A stretch of DNA of 64,000 nt. Source: Achromobacter pestifer (lineage in GTDB: Bacteria; Pseudomonadota; Gammaproteobacteria; Burkholderiales; Burkholderiaceae_B). Shown piece by piece: positions 33,088 through 40,938 of this stretch; position 1 is the stretch's first letter; every line of letters begins with the position of its first letter. The stretch is taken from contig NZ_CADIJX010000004.1 of assembly GCF_902859625.1 (NCBI RefSeq), positions 434,001-498,000 on the forward strand, given 5' to 3'. Below the pieces are notes generated by a model, which saw nothing but the letters and a program-made list of their open reading frames with translations, searched no databases and was not told where the DNA came from. The position numbers and the translations under genes are program-made.

Positions 33088-34002
33088 TCAGGTAGCGTGG
33101 TTATGTTCCGCCCAAGCCTCGTAGCCGCCGCGCAGCGCCCAGGTCTTGGGATAGCCCGCTGCACGCAGGCGCGAGGCCAGCAGCGCGGCCGATACCTCAT
33201 TGGGGCAGGCGCAATACACCACGATGTCCGACTCCAGCGCTTGCGGGTCCAGCGCCGGCAAGGGCGCCTTCAGGTCTACCGCGATGGCGCCTGGAATGCG
33301 TTCGGCATCGCGCAGCGCTTCGGGGCGCACATCGAAGACCAGGGCGTTGCGGCCCGCCTGGCGCCATTGCATCAACTCGTCCACCGACAGGCGGGGGATG
33401 ATGCGCAGGCTGCGCAGCAGAATCCGACGGCGCAAGAAGCGCGTCAGGATGTATAGCGCCAGCACCGCCGCCAGCACGCCCAGGCCCATGGCGCCGTAGG
33501 TGCCCAGCACCTCCAGCACGTCATTGATCACGCTATGGAACAAGCCGCCCAACAGCAGGGCCGAACCGGCCCAGATCATGGCGCCCACCAGGTCGTAAAG
33601 CAGAAAGCGGCGGTACGCGGTGCCCGTCAGGCCCGCCATGACCGTGGACAGCGCCCCCGCGCCCGGCAGGAATTTGCACACCAGCAAGGCGCGCACGCCG
33701 ATGCGCAGGTACAGGCGCTGCGTCTGCCGGATGCAGGAATCCTGCGACAGGGACATCTTGCAGATCACGCCCAGCAGCCGTGCACCATAGCGCCGCCCGG
33801 CGACATACCAAAGCGTGTCGGCCAGCAGGCACGCGACGGTGGCGGCCAGCCAGGGCGCCAGCCACCCGGCCGCGCCCCCCAGGGCACCCGCCGCTATCAG
33901 CATGGGATAGGCGGGCACGGGCAAGCCCGCCTGCTCGACCAGGACGTTGGCGAACACCAGCCACCCGCCGTACTGTTCGAGCAGCAATTGAATGTCTTGC
34001 AT
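33088..34002 (-). CDS. DedA family membrane protein fused to a rhodanese domain
   Basis: 304 aa. Residues 1-200 form a DedA/VTT membrane domain: QAGLPVPAYPMLIAAGALGG, then CKFLPGAGALSTVMAGLTGT (the conserved re-entrant/arginine region). Residues ~210-304 are a rhodanese domain (VFDVRPEALRDAERIPGA), with C264 in VYCACPNEVSAALLASRLRA as the likely active-site cysteine and LRGGYEAW at the end. DedA proteins act as flippases or in membrane-potential homeostasis. The fusion suggests a cytoplasmic sulfur-transfer or signalling function tied to the membrane part. Start is ATG 34002. Confidence 0.92.
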   Translation of the reverse strand: MQDIQLLLEQYGGWLVFANVLVEQAGLPVPAYPMLIAAGALGGAAGWLAPWLAATVACLLADTLWYVAGRRYGARLLGVICKMSLSQDSCIRQTQRLYLRIGVRALLVCKFLPGAGALSTVMAGLTGTAYRRFLLYDLVGAMIWAGSALLLGGLFHSVINDVLEVLGTYGAMGLGVLAAVLALYILTRFLRRRILLRSLRIIPRLSVDELMQWRQAGRNALVFDVRPEALRDAERIPGAIAVDLKAPLPALDPQALESDIVVYCACPNEVSAALLASRLRAAGYPKTWALRGGYEAWAEHNHAT

Positions 34003-34510
34003 GGATCTTCCAGCTTGCCGCGCCTCGCGCGGCTCATTGCTGGATTTTAGGCTCGCTACGGCCCTCCCGGCGGTCCATGCAGGCGTCTTGCACCGCAACA
34101 CGCTGTTTCGCGACACGCAACGTCCACCCCTTGGGACAGTCGGCACCACTTTGGTGCCACGATTCCCCGCCAGGGTGCCTATAATCCTGCCCGTCCATCA
34201 GGTTTCCCCGACTTGTCGCGGGAAGGCCTCATGGCATACAACTTGCTTCGCCTGGACTGGCTGCGCACCGACCATTCGGATGGGACGCGCCCCCCGGCGC
34301 ACCCCATCCCATGACCGATCCCACGCCTACGTTTCCGTCCGCTCGCCCCGGCATGCCCGCCGACGGCCGCGGCCATCGCACGCCAGGCCACCATCGCTCA
34401 TGCCCGGCACGCCAGCCGCGCCACGCGCGCACGTCGCGCGCGAACCGCGGCCCGGCATTCGCATCGCCGCCCCTACGTTCCCTTTCCATCCCCGCGAAGG
34501 AGTCACCCGC
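34003..34510 (+). other. 508-bp gap with chained small ORFs (possible leader)
   Basis: No established gene. A 27-codon ORF starts at ATG 34231 after GGAAGG and ends at TGA 34314. It overlaps by ATGA the start of a 67-codon ORF (34311-34514), which in turn overlaps by ATGA the BMP gene start at 34511. The first reads MAYNLLRLDWLRTDHSDGT. The second is Pro/Arg/His-rich and looks non-conserved. The chain could couple translation of the BMP gene or be chance in GC-rich DNA. GAAGGAG at 34496-34502 is the BMP gene's own ribosome-binding site. Confidence 0.35.
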
Positions 34511-35551
34511 ATGAAATCCCTGTCCACCCCGTCCGTCGGCGGCATCGCCCGCCGCGGCCTGCTCAAGCTGGCGGCTGCGGCCGCTGCTGGCGCGCTGCTG
34601 TTCTCGGGCGCGGTGCATGCCCAAACGGCCGCTCCAGCCAAGACCAAGGTTGCCGCCATCTACACGGTGCCGGTCGAGCAGCAATGGGTATCGCGCATCC
34701 ACAAGGCGCTGACGGCCGCCCGCGACCGTGGCGAAATCGACTACACATTCTCGGAAAACGTCACCAACGCCGACTACGAGCGCGTCATGCGCCAGTACGC
34801 CGAACAGGGCAACAAGCTGGTGGTGGGCGAAGCCTTCGCCGTGGAAGCCGCGGCCCGCAAGGTGGCCAAGGACTATCCGCAGACCGCCTTCCTGATGGGG
34901 TCTTCGGGCAAGCCGCAGCAACCCAACTTTTCCGTGTTCGACAACTACATCCAGGAACCCGCCTACCTGACCGGCATGATCGCCGGCGGCATGAGCAAGA
35001 CGGGCAAGATCGGCCTGGTCGGTGGCTACCCCATCCCGGAAGTGAACCGCCTGATGCAAGCCTTCATCGAAGGCGCCAAGGAAGTGAACCCGAAGGCTGA
35101 ATTCACCGTGACCTTCATCGGTTCGTGGTTTGATCCCCCGAAGGCCAAGGAAGCCGCCTTCGCGATGATCGACAAGGGCGCGGACGTGCTGTATGCGGAA
35201 CGCTTTGGCGTGTCGGACGCCGCCAAGGAACGCGGCAAGCTGGCCATCGGCAACGTGATCGACACGCAGCCGCAGTACCCGGAAACCGTCGTGGCCTCGG
35301 CCCTGTGGAGCATGGAACCCACGATCGACGAAGCGCTCAAGCAAGTCCGCGCCGGCACGTTCAAGGCGGACGACTACGGCCAGTATTCGCTGATGAAGCA
35401 CAAGGGTTCGTCGCTGGCCCCGCTGGGCACCTTCGAAGGCAAGATCCCTGCCGATCTGGTCGCCCGCGTCCAGGCCAAGCAGAAAGCCATTCTGGACGGC
35501 AGCTTCACCGTGAAGGTCGTCGACAAAGAACCCAAGTCCTCGGCACGATGA
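34511..35551 (+). CDS. BMP-family ABC transporter substrate-binding protein
   Basis: 346-aa periplasmic protein of the Bmp/PnrA family, whose members bind nucleosides or purines and related bases. The signal peptide (1 to ~37) contains an ARRGLLKLAA Tat-like stretch. The mature part has KVAAIYTVPVEQQWVSRIHKAL, LVVGEAFAVEAAARKVAKDYP and YLTGMIAGGMSKTGKIGLVGGYPIPEVNRL, all family features. GSWFDPPKAKEAAFAMIDKGADVLY is also typical. Its end overlaps the ATPase start by 4 bp. The downstream cytosine deaminase suggests a nucleobase ligand. Confidence 0.93.
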   Translation: MKSLSTPSVGGIARRGLLKLAAAAAAGALLFSGAVHAQTAAPAKTKVAAIYTVPVEQQWVSRIHKALTAARDRGEIDYTFSENVTNADYERVMRQYAEQGNKLVVGEAFAVEAAARKVAKDYPQTAFLMGSSGKPQQPNFSVFDNYIQEPAYLTGMIAGGMSKTGKIGLVGGYPIPEVNRLMQAFIEGAKEVNPKAEFTVTFIGSWFDPPKAKEAAFAMIDKGADVLYAERFGVSDAAKERGKLAIGNVIDTQPQYPETVVASALWSMEPTIDEALKQVRAGTFKADDYGQYSLMKHKGSSLAPLGTFEGKIPADLVARVQAKQKAILDGSFTVKVVDKEPKSSAR

Positions 35552-37077
35552 ATCAAGCGCCCCTCGCCCTGCAACTGACGGGGATCACTAAACGCTTCGG
35601 CAGCCTGACGGCCAACGATGATGTCTCGCTGACGCTCCGGCAGGGCGAGGTGTTGGCTTTGCTGGGCGAGAACGGCGCCGGCAAATCGACCTTGGTGTCG
35701 ATCCTGTTCGGCCACTATGTGGCTGACGCCGGCAGTATCGACGTCTTCGGCAAACCCTTGCCCGCCGGCCGGCCCGACGCCGCGCTGGCGGCCGGCATTG
35801 GCATGGTGCACCAGCACTTCACGCTGGCCGACAACCTGACCGTGCTGGACAACATCATGGTCGGCACCGAATCGTTGTGGAAACTGGCCTCGGGCCGGGG
35901 CAAGGCACGCCGCCGGCTCGTGGAACTGGGCCAGCGTTTTGGCCTGGCCGTGGACCCGGACGCGCGCGTCGGCACGCTGTCCGTCGGCGAAAAGCAGCGC
36001 GTCGAAATCCTGAAAGCGCTGTACCGGGGCGCCCGCGTGCTGATCCTGGACGAACCCACCGCGGTGCTGACCCCGCAGGAAGTGCAAGACCTGTTCGCCA
36101 CCTTGCGCGGCTTTGTCGATGACGGCCTGGCCGTGATCTTCATTTCGCACAAGCTCGATGAAGTGATGGCCGTGTCACGCCGGGTGGCGGTGCTGCGCCA
36201 GGGCAAACTGGTGGCCGAACGCGACACCGCCGGCACCAGCCCCGCGGAACTGGCGGAACTGATGGTGGGCCGCAAAGTCGTCATGCCGCACGCCGAAGCG
36301 GTCGCCGCCGCCGAGCAGGCCGCGCCAGTGGTGACCTTGTCGCAAGTCACCGTGCGCGACGGCCGTGACGGCGCACCGCGCCTGGACAGCCTGGACCTCG
36401 TCGTCCACAAGCATGAGATCGTGGCGATTGCCGGCGTGGCAGGCAATGGCCAGCAAGCCCTGGTGTCGGTGCTGACCGGCCTGCGCCAGCCGTCCGACGG
36501 CACCATCCGCCTGGGCCCCGAACACGCCGCCGCGCCCACCACGCCGGCAGGCTGGACCGCGGCCCGCGTCGGCCGCATTCCGGAAGACCGCCACGGCGAG
36601 GGCATGATCGGCGACAGCCCGCTTTGGGAAAACGCCATCGTCGAAGACCTGAAGGACAAGCGCTTCGCACGCTACGGCCTGATCCGCGCCCGCGCGGGCA
36701 AGGCGTATGCCGCATCGCTGGCCAAGCAGTTCGACGTGCGCGCGGCCTCGCTGGACGTGCGCACGCGCAGCCTGTCCGGCGGCAATATGCAGAAGCTGAT
36801 CCTGGGCCGCACGCTGGCCCGCGAGCCGCGCTTCATCGTGGCCGACCAGCCCACCTGGGGCCTGGACATCGGCGCCGTGGCCTACGTGCGCGAACAACTG
36901 CTGGCGGCCCGTGCGCGCGGCGCCGGAGTACTGCTGGTGTCCGAGGACCTGGAAGAAATCTTCGCCCTGGCCGACCGCATCGCCGTGCTGTGCGGCGGCA
37001 AGCTGGTGGCCATCAAGCCCGTGGCTGACTGGACGCCCGCCACCGTTGGCCTGGCCATGACGGGAACCCGCGCGTGA
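35548..37077 (+). CDS. Nucleoside/nucleobase-type ABC transporter ATP-binding protein (two NBDs)
   Basis: 509-aa tandem ATPase as in sugar- and nucleoside-type importers (RbsA/YufO-like). The first domain has Walker A GENGAGKST at 40-48, signature LSVGEKQRVEILKAL and Walker B VLILDEPTAVLTP. The second, from about residue 260, has a degenerate P-loop (GVAGNGQQ) and the signature LSGGNMQKLILGRTLA with DQPTWGLDIGA. Such asymmetry is normal in this family. It is translationally coupled to the BMP gene (ATGA) and is followed by two permeases. Confidence 0.95.
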   Translation: MNQAPLALQLTGITKRFGSLTANDDVSLTLRQGEVLALLGENGAGKSTLVSILFGHYVADAGSIDVFGKPLPAGRPDAALAAGIGMVHQHFTLADNLTVLDNIMVGTESLWKLASGRGKARRRLVELGQRFGLAVDPDARVGTLSVGEKQRVEILKALYRGARVLILDEPTAVLTPQEVQDLFATLRGFVDDGLAVIFISHKLDEVMAVSRRVAVLRQGKLVAERDTAGTSPAELAELMVGRKVVMPHAEAVAAAEQAAPVVTLSQVTVRDGRDGAPRLDSLDLVVHKHEIVAIAGVAGNGQQALVSVLTGLRQPSDGTIRLGPEHAAAPTTPAGWTAARVGRIPEDRHGEGMIGDSPLWENAIVEDLKDKRFARYGLIRARAGKAYAASLAKQFDVRAASLDVRTRSLSGGNMQKLILGRTLAREPRFIVADQPTWGLDIGAVAYVREQLLAARARGAGVLLVSEDLEEIFALADRIAVLCGGKLVAIKPVADWTPATVGLAMTGTRA

Positions 37078-37108
37078 CGGCGCTTCCCCTATATTGAGCA
37101 TCACTCGC

Positions 37109-38182
37109 ATGAAACTGATCCTGGAACGCCGCCCCGAGCCCAGCCGCATGGCGCTGGCCTTGGCGCCCATCGCGGCCATCCTCTTTACGCTGGCCGTCTG
37201 CACCTTGTTGGTGGCCTGGGCCGGCGCCCCCGTCGGCCGCACCTATGCGCTGCTGTTTGAAGGCGCGTTTGGTTCGCGCTTCGCCTTGTCCGAAACGCTG
37301 ACCCGCGCCACGCCGCTGATGCTGACGGGCCTGGCCTGTGCCGTGGCATTCCGTGCCCGCTTCTACAACATCGGCGCGGAAGGCCAGTTGTATCTAGGTG
37401 CGCTGGCGGCCGTCGCCATTGGCGGCCTGCATGACGGCACCGGCTTTGACTTGCCCATCCCGGTGCTGTTTGGCGGCATGATGCTGGCCGCAGCCCTGGC
37501 GGGTGCCTTGCTGTTGCTGATTCCCGCGTTGCTCAAGACCCGCCTGGGCGTGGACGAAGTCGTCACCACCTTGCTGGGCAATTTCATCGTGCTGCTGTTC
37601 GTGTCCATGATGCTGGACGGTCCCATGAAGGACCCGATGGCAATGGGTTGGCCCCAATCCGTGGCGCTCAACGGCGACCTGGAACTCGGCAAGCTGATCG
37701 AACGCACGCGCGCCCATACCGGCCTGCTGTGGGCTGCCGGTCTGGCGCTGGGCCTGTGGCTGCTGAACCGCTACACGGTGTTCGGCTTTCAGATGCGCGC
37801 CGTGGGCGCCAACGCGCACGCCTCGCGCTTCCTGGGCCTGCCGGTCAACCGCGTCATGCTGGGCACCGCCATGCTGTCCGGCGCGTTGGCAGGCCTGGCC
37901 GGCGCCATCGAAGTGGCGGGCCGCACCGGCTACGTCACGCTGGACATGTCGCCGGGCTATGGCTACACCGGCGTGGTCGTCGCCATGCTGGCCGGGCTGC
38001 ATCCGCTGGGCGTGATCCTGGCCAGCATCTTCGTGGCCGGCATGCTGGTCGGCGCGGACAGCATGAGCCGCGCCATCGCCGTACCGAACTACATCGCCGA
38101 CGTCATCGTCGCCACTTCGTTGCTCGCCATGCTGGTCGCGACGCTATTTGCGCAGTACCGCCTGCGCCGCAACCGGGCTTGA
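37109..38182 (+). CDS. ABC transporter permease (BMP system), first subunit
   Basis: 357-aa inner-membrane permease of the BPD_transp_2 (YufP/RbsC-like) family. It has about ten hydrophobic segments and ACAVAFRARFYNIGAEGQLYLGA, the characteristic FNIGxEGQ block. LKTRLGVDEVVTTLLGNFIVLLF is also diagnostic. ATG 37109 is preferred to a TTG at 37094. It is 31 bp after the ATPase gene and works as a heterodimer with the next permease. Confidence 0.93.
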   Translation: MKLILERRPEPSRMALALAPIAAILFTLAVCTLLVAWAGAPVGRTYALLFEGAFGSRFALSETLTRATPLMLTGLACAVAFRARFYNIGAEGQLYLGALAAVAIGGLHDGTGFDLPIPVLFGGMMLAAALAGALLLLIPALLKTRLGVDEVVTTLLGNFIVLLFVSMMLDGPMKDPMAMGWPQSVALNGDLELGKLIERTRAHTGLLWAAGLALGLWLLNRYTVFGFQMRAVGANAHASRFLGLPVNRVMLGTAMLSGALAGLAGAIEVAGRTGYVTLDMSPGYGYTGVVVAMLAGLHPLGVILASIFVAGMLVGADSMSRAIAVPNYIADVIVATSLLAMLVATLFAQYRLRRNRA

Positions 38183-38192
38183 GGAGCACGCC

Positions 38193-39143
38193 ATGGAATG
38201 GATGGACTTATTGAGTTCCTCGGCCTTCTGGGTCGCCGTGCTGCGGCTGGCCACCCCGTTGATCCTGGGGACGCTGGGCGTGCTGCTGTGCGAACGCGCG
38301 GGCGTCTTGAACCTGGGCATTGAAGGCATCATGGCCGCCGGGGCGTTCACCGGGTGGCTGGTGGTCTACCTGGGTGCGCCCCTGTACGTGGGCGTGCTGG
38401 CGGCGGCGCTGGCTGGCGCCGTGTTCGGCCTGCTGCACGCGGTGCTGACCGTGCCGCTGGGCCTGTCGCAACACGTCTCGGGCCTGGGCGTGACCTTGCT
38501 GGCGACCAGTTTGTCGTACTTCGCCTATCGCGTCACGTTCCCCAGCGTCAACACGCCGCCGACCATCACGCCGTTTGCCGAGATGAAATTCCTGGACGGC
38601 ATTCCGCTGATCGGCCCCGTGCTGGCGGGGCAGACGCCCATGACCTTGATCGCACTGGCCGCGGTGCCCCTCCTGGCCTGGGTGCTGAACCGCACCCCGG
38701 TCGGCCTGGCAATCCGCATGGTGGGCGAGAATCCCGCCGCGGCCGAAGGGCAGGGCTTGTCCGTCACGCGGCTGCGCATGGGCGCCGTCGTGGCGGGTTC
38801 CGCGCTGATGGGCGTGGCCGGCAGCTTCCTGACGCTGGCGGCGTTCAATGCATTCTTCTTCAACATGGTCAACGGCCGTGGCTGGGTCTGCGTGGCGCTG
38901 GTCGTGTTCGCATCCTGGCGCCCCGGCAAGGCGTTGCTGGGCGCGCTGATCTTCGCCTTCTTCGATGCCCTGCAATTGCGTCTACAGCAGGGCGCCGCCG
39001 CCTTGCCCGGCCTGCCTGAGCTACCGTATCAGGTCTACCTGATGCTGCCCTACATCCTGTCCATCCTGGCCCTGGTGGTGATGGCTCGCCGCGCCGCCTA
39101 CCCGCAAGCCCTGATGAAGCCCTACCGCAAAGGCGAAAGATAA
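38193..39143 (+). CDS. ABC transporter permease (BMP system), second subunit
   Basis: 316-aa partner permease (YufQ-like). CERAGVLNLGIEGIMAAGAFTGW is the family hallmark. LGLSQHVSGLGVTLLATSLSYF and PVGLAIRMVGENPAAAEGQGLSV follow, and about nine spans are predicted. ATG 38193 has GAGGAG just upstream and lies 10 bp after the first permease. A palindromic dispersed element begins at its stop codon, between it and the deaminase gene. Confidence 0.93.
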   Translation: MEWMDLLSSSAFWVAVLRLATPLILGTLGVLLCERAGVLNLGIEGIMAAGAFTGWLVVYLGAPLYVGVLAAALAGAVFGLLHAVLTVPLGLSQHVSGLGVTLLATSLSYFAYRVTFPSVNTPPTITPFAEMKFLDGIPLIGPVLAGQTPMTLIALAAVPLLAWVLNRTPVGLAIRMVGENPAAAEGQGLSVTRLRMGAVVAGSALMGVAGSFLTLAAFNAFFFNMVNGRGWVCVALVVFASWRPGKALLGALIFAFFDALQLRLQQGAAALPGLPELPYQVYLMLPYILSILALVVMARRAAYPQALMKPYRKGER

Positions 39144-39234
39144 GCCCCCCCGGAGCGCTGCGCGCTCTCCCCCAGGGGCGTCGCTACGGACCGGCGGAGC
39201 CGGATCCGTGCGACCCGGATTGGGGGGGCGCTTG
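39142..39234. repeat. Dispersed palindromic intergenic element, copy 2
   Basis: Same architecture as 9241-9329: outer GCCCCCC...GGGGGGC arms, hairpin GAGCGC-TGC-GCGCTC (39153-39167), CCCCCAGGGGCG, then CCGGC-GGA-GCCGG and GGATCC. The first hairpin differs in sequence from copy 1 on both sides yet still pairs. It starts at the permease stop codon. Confidence 0.85.
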
Positions 39235-39296
39235 CTTCATGCGGCGACGGGGCGCGCAGTACCATGGATAACTGAAATCTTCCGCAAGGAAATCGC

Positions 39297-40577
39297 ATGC
39301 TCGATTTGATTCTTAGACACTGCACGCTGCCCGATGGCCGCAAGGACATCGACATCGGCATCGCCGGCGGCCGCATCGCCGCGCTGGAGCCTGCGCTGAA
39401 GGCCGAGGCCGCGCAGACCGTGGACGCCGCCGGCCAGCTGGTGTCGTCGCCCTTCGTGGACGCGCACTTCCACATGGATTCCACGCTTTCCTTCGGACTG
39501 CCGCGCGTGAATCAGTCGGGCACGCTGCTGGAAGGCATTGCGCTGTGGGGCGAGCTCAAGCCGTTGTTGACGCAGGAAGCGCTGGTGGAACGCGCGCTGG
39601 CCTATTGCGACTGGGCGGTCGCGCGCGGCTTGCTGGCCATCCGTTCGCATGTCGACGTATGCGACCCGCGCCTGTTGGCGACCGAAGCGCTGCTGCACGT
39701 ACGCGAGAAGGTCAAACCCTATCTGGACTTGCAACTGGTCGCCTTCCCGCAAGACGGCGTGCTGCGCGCGCCGGGCGCACTCGACAACCTGAAGCGTGCG
39801 CTCGACATGGGCGTGGACGTGGTGGGCGGCATTCCGCACTTTGAACGCACCATGCAGGACGGCGCCGAATCCGTGCGCATCCTGTGTGAATTGGCCGCTG
39901 AACGCGGTTTGCGCGTGGACATGCATTGCGACGAAAGCGACGATCCGCTGTCACGCCACATTGAAACGCTGGCTTATCACACGCAGCGTCTGGGCCTGCA
40001 TGGCCGCGTGACGGGTTCGCACCTGACGTCCATGCATTCGATGGACAATTACTACGTGTCCAAGCTGATCCCGCTGATGCGCGAGGCAGGCGTGTCCGCC
40101 ATCGCCAATCCGCTGATCAACATCACGCTGCAAGGCCGCCACGACACCTATCCGAAGCGTCGCGGCATGACGCGCGTGCCCGAACTGCTGGCTGCCGGCG
40201 TGCCGGTTGCCTTCGGCCACGATTGCGTGATGGACCCGTGGTACAGCCTGGGGTCCGGCGACATGCTGGAAGTGGCGCACATGGGTCTGCATGTGGCCCA
40301 GATGACGGGCCAGGACGCCATGCGCGCCTGTTTTGAAGCCGTGACCACCACGCCCGCGAAAATCCTGGGCCTGGACGACACGGGCATCGCGGTCGGCAAG
40401 CGCGCCGACCTGGTGCTGCTGCAAGCGCGTGACCCCGTCGAGGCGCTGCGCCTGCGCGCCACCCGTCTGATGGTGCTGCGCGCCGGCAACGTCATCGCGA
40501 CGACACCGCCCGCCACCGCCACCCTGAACCTGCCTGGCCGTCCTGGTCAGGTCAGCTTTCAGACACCGGCCCGCTGA
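39297..40577 (+). CDS. codA: Cytosine deaminase-type amidohydrolase
   Basis: 426-aa amidohydrolase that converts cytosine to uracil and ammonia. Every key residue of the E. coli enzyme, as I recall its numbering, is present with a constant offset of 4: metal ligands H57, H59 (VDAHFHMD), H210 and D309, catalytic E213 (HCDESDD) and H242, base-recognition Q152 (FPQDG) and W315 (DPWYSLGSGD). AAGGAAA lies upstream of ATG 39297. It follows the BMP importer, probably in the same unit, which suggests uptake and deamination of cytosine-like bases. Isocytosine or other pterin/pyrimidine substrates remain possible. Its end overlaps the convergent ridA-like gene by 26 bp. Confidence 0.9.
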   Translation: MLDLILRHCTLPDGRKDIDIGIAGGRIAALEPALKAEAAQTVDAAGQLVSSPFVDAHFHMDSTLSFGLPRVNQSGTLLEGIALWGELKPLLTQEALVERALAYCDWAVARGLLAIRSHVDVCDPRLLATEALLHVREKVKPYLDLQLVAFPQDGVLRAPGALDNLKRALDMGVDVVGGIPHFERTMQDGAESVRILCELAAERGLRVDMHCDESDDPLSRHIETLAYHTQRLGLHGRVTGSHLTSMHSMDNYYVSKLIPLMREAGVSAIANPLINITLQGRHDTYPKRRGMTRVPELLAAGVPVAFGHDCVMDPWYSLGSGDMLEVAHMGLHVAQMTGQDAMRACFEAVTTTPAKILGLDDTGIAVGKRADLVLLQARDPVEALRLRATRLMVLRAGNVIATTPPATATLNLPGRPGQVSFQTPAR

Positions 40578-40938
40578 CATACCCCGGCCGCTTCGCGGCC
40601 GTCACAATGATCTCCACCAGCAGCTCCGGCGCGGCCAGCTTGGCCTCGCAGGTGGCGCGGGTGGGCATCGCGTGGGGCAACGCCCATTCGGCCCACACGG
40701 CATTCATGCCGGCGAAGTCGCGGTCGATATCCTTCAACCAGATCTGCACGGACAGCAGCCGCGACTTGTCCGTGTCGGCCTGGGCCAGATAGCCGTCGAT
40801 CTTGGCCAGTGCGTCGCGGGTCTGCGCGGCGATGCCGCCCGTCGCCGCCGACGTGACGCCCGCCACATACACGGTGTCGCCATGGATCACGATGCGGCTC
40901 AGGCGCTGGTTGGTGTCCTTGCGCACGATATCAGTCAT
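40552..40938 (-). CDS. RidA-family imine/enamine deaminase
   Basis: 128-aa YjgF/YER057c/UK114-family protein. VYVAGVTSAATGGIAAQTRDALAKID is the typical N-terminal half. MPTRATCEAKLAAPELLVEI holds the conserved Arg (94) and Glu (109) that handle the imine. RidA proteins hydrolyse reactive imines or enamines formed by PLP and flavin enzymes. It is the last gene of operon 1 and overlaps the upstream DAO gene by 4 bp (ATGA), so it is coupled to a flavoprotein that would release such imines. Confidence 0.92.
   Translation of the reverse strand: MTDIVRKDTNQRLSRIVIHGDTVYVAGVTSAATGGIAAQTRDALAKIDGYLAQADTDKSRLLSVQIWLKDIDRDFAGMNAVWAEWALPHAMPTRATCEAKLAAPELLVEIIVTAAKRPGYVSGPVSES

Noticed and set aside
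37094..37108. TTG start adding five residues to the first BMP-system permease
   Set aside because: ATG 37109 gives a normal permease N-terminus; the extension has no better ribosome-binding site.
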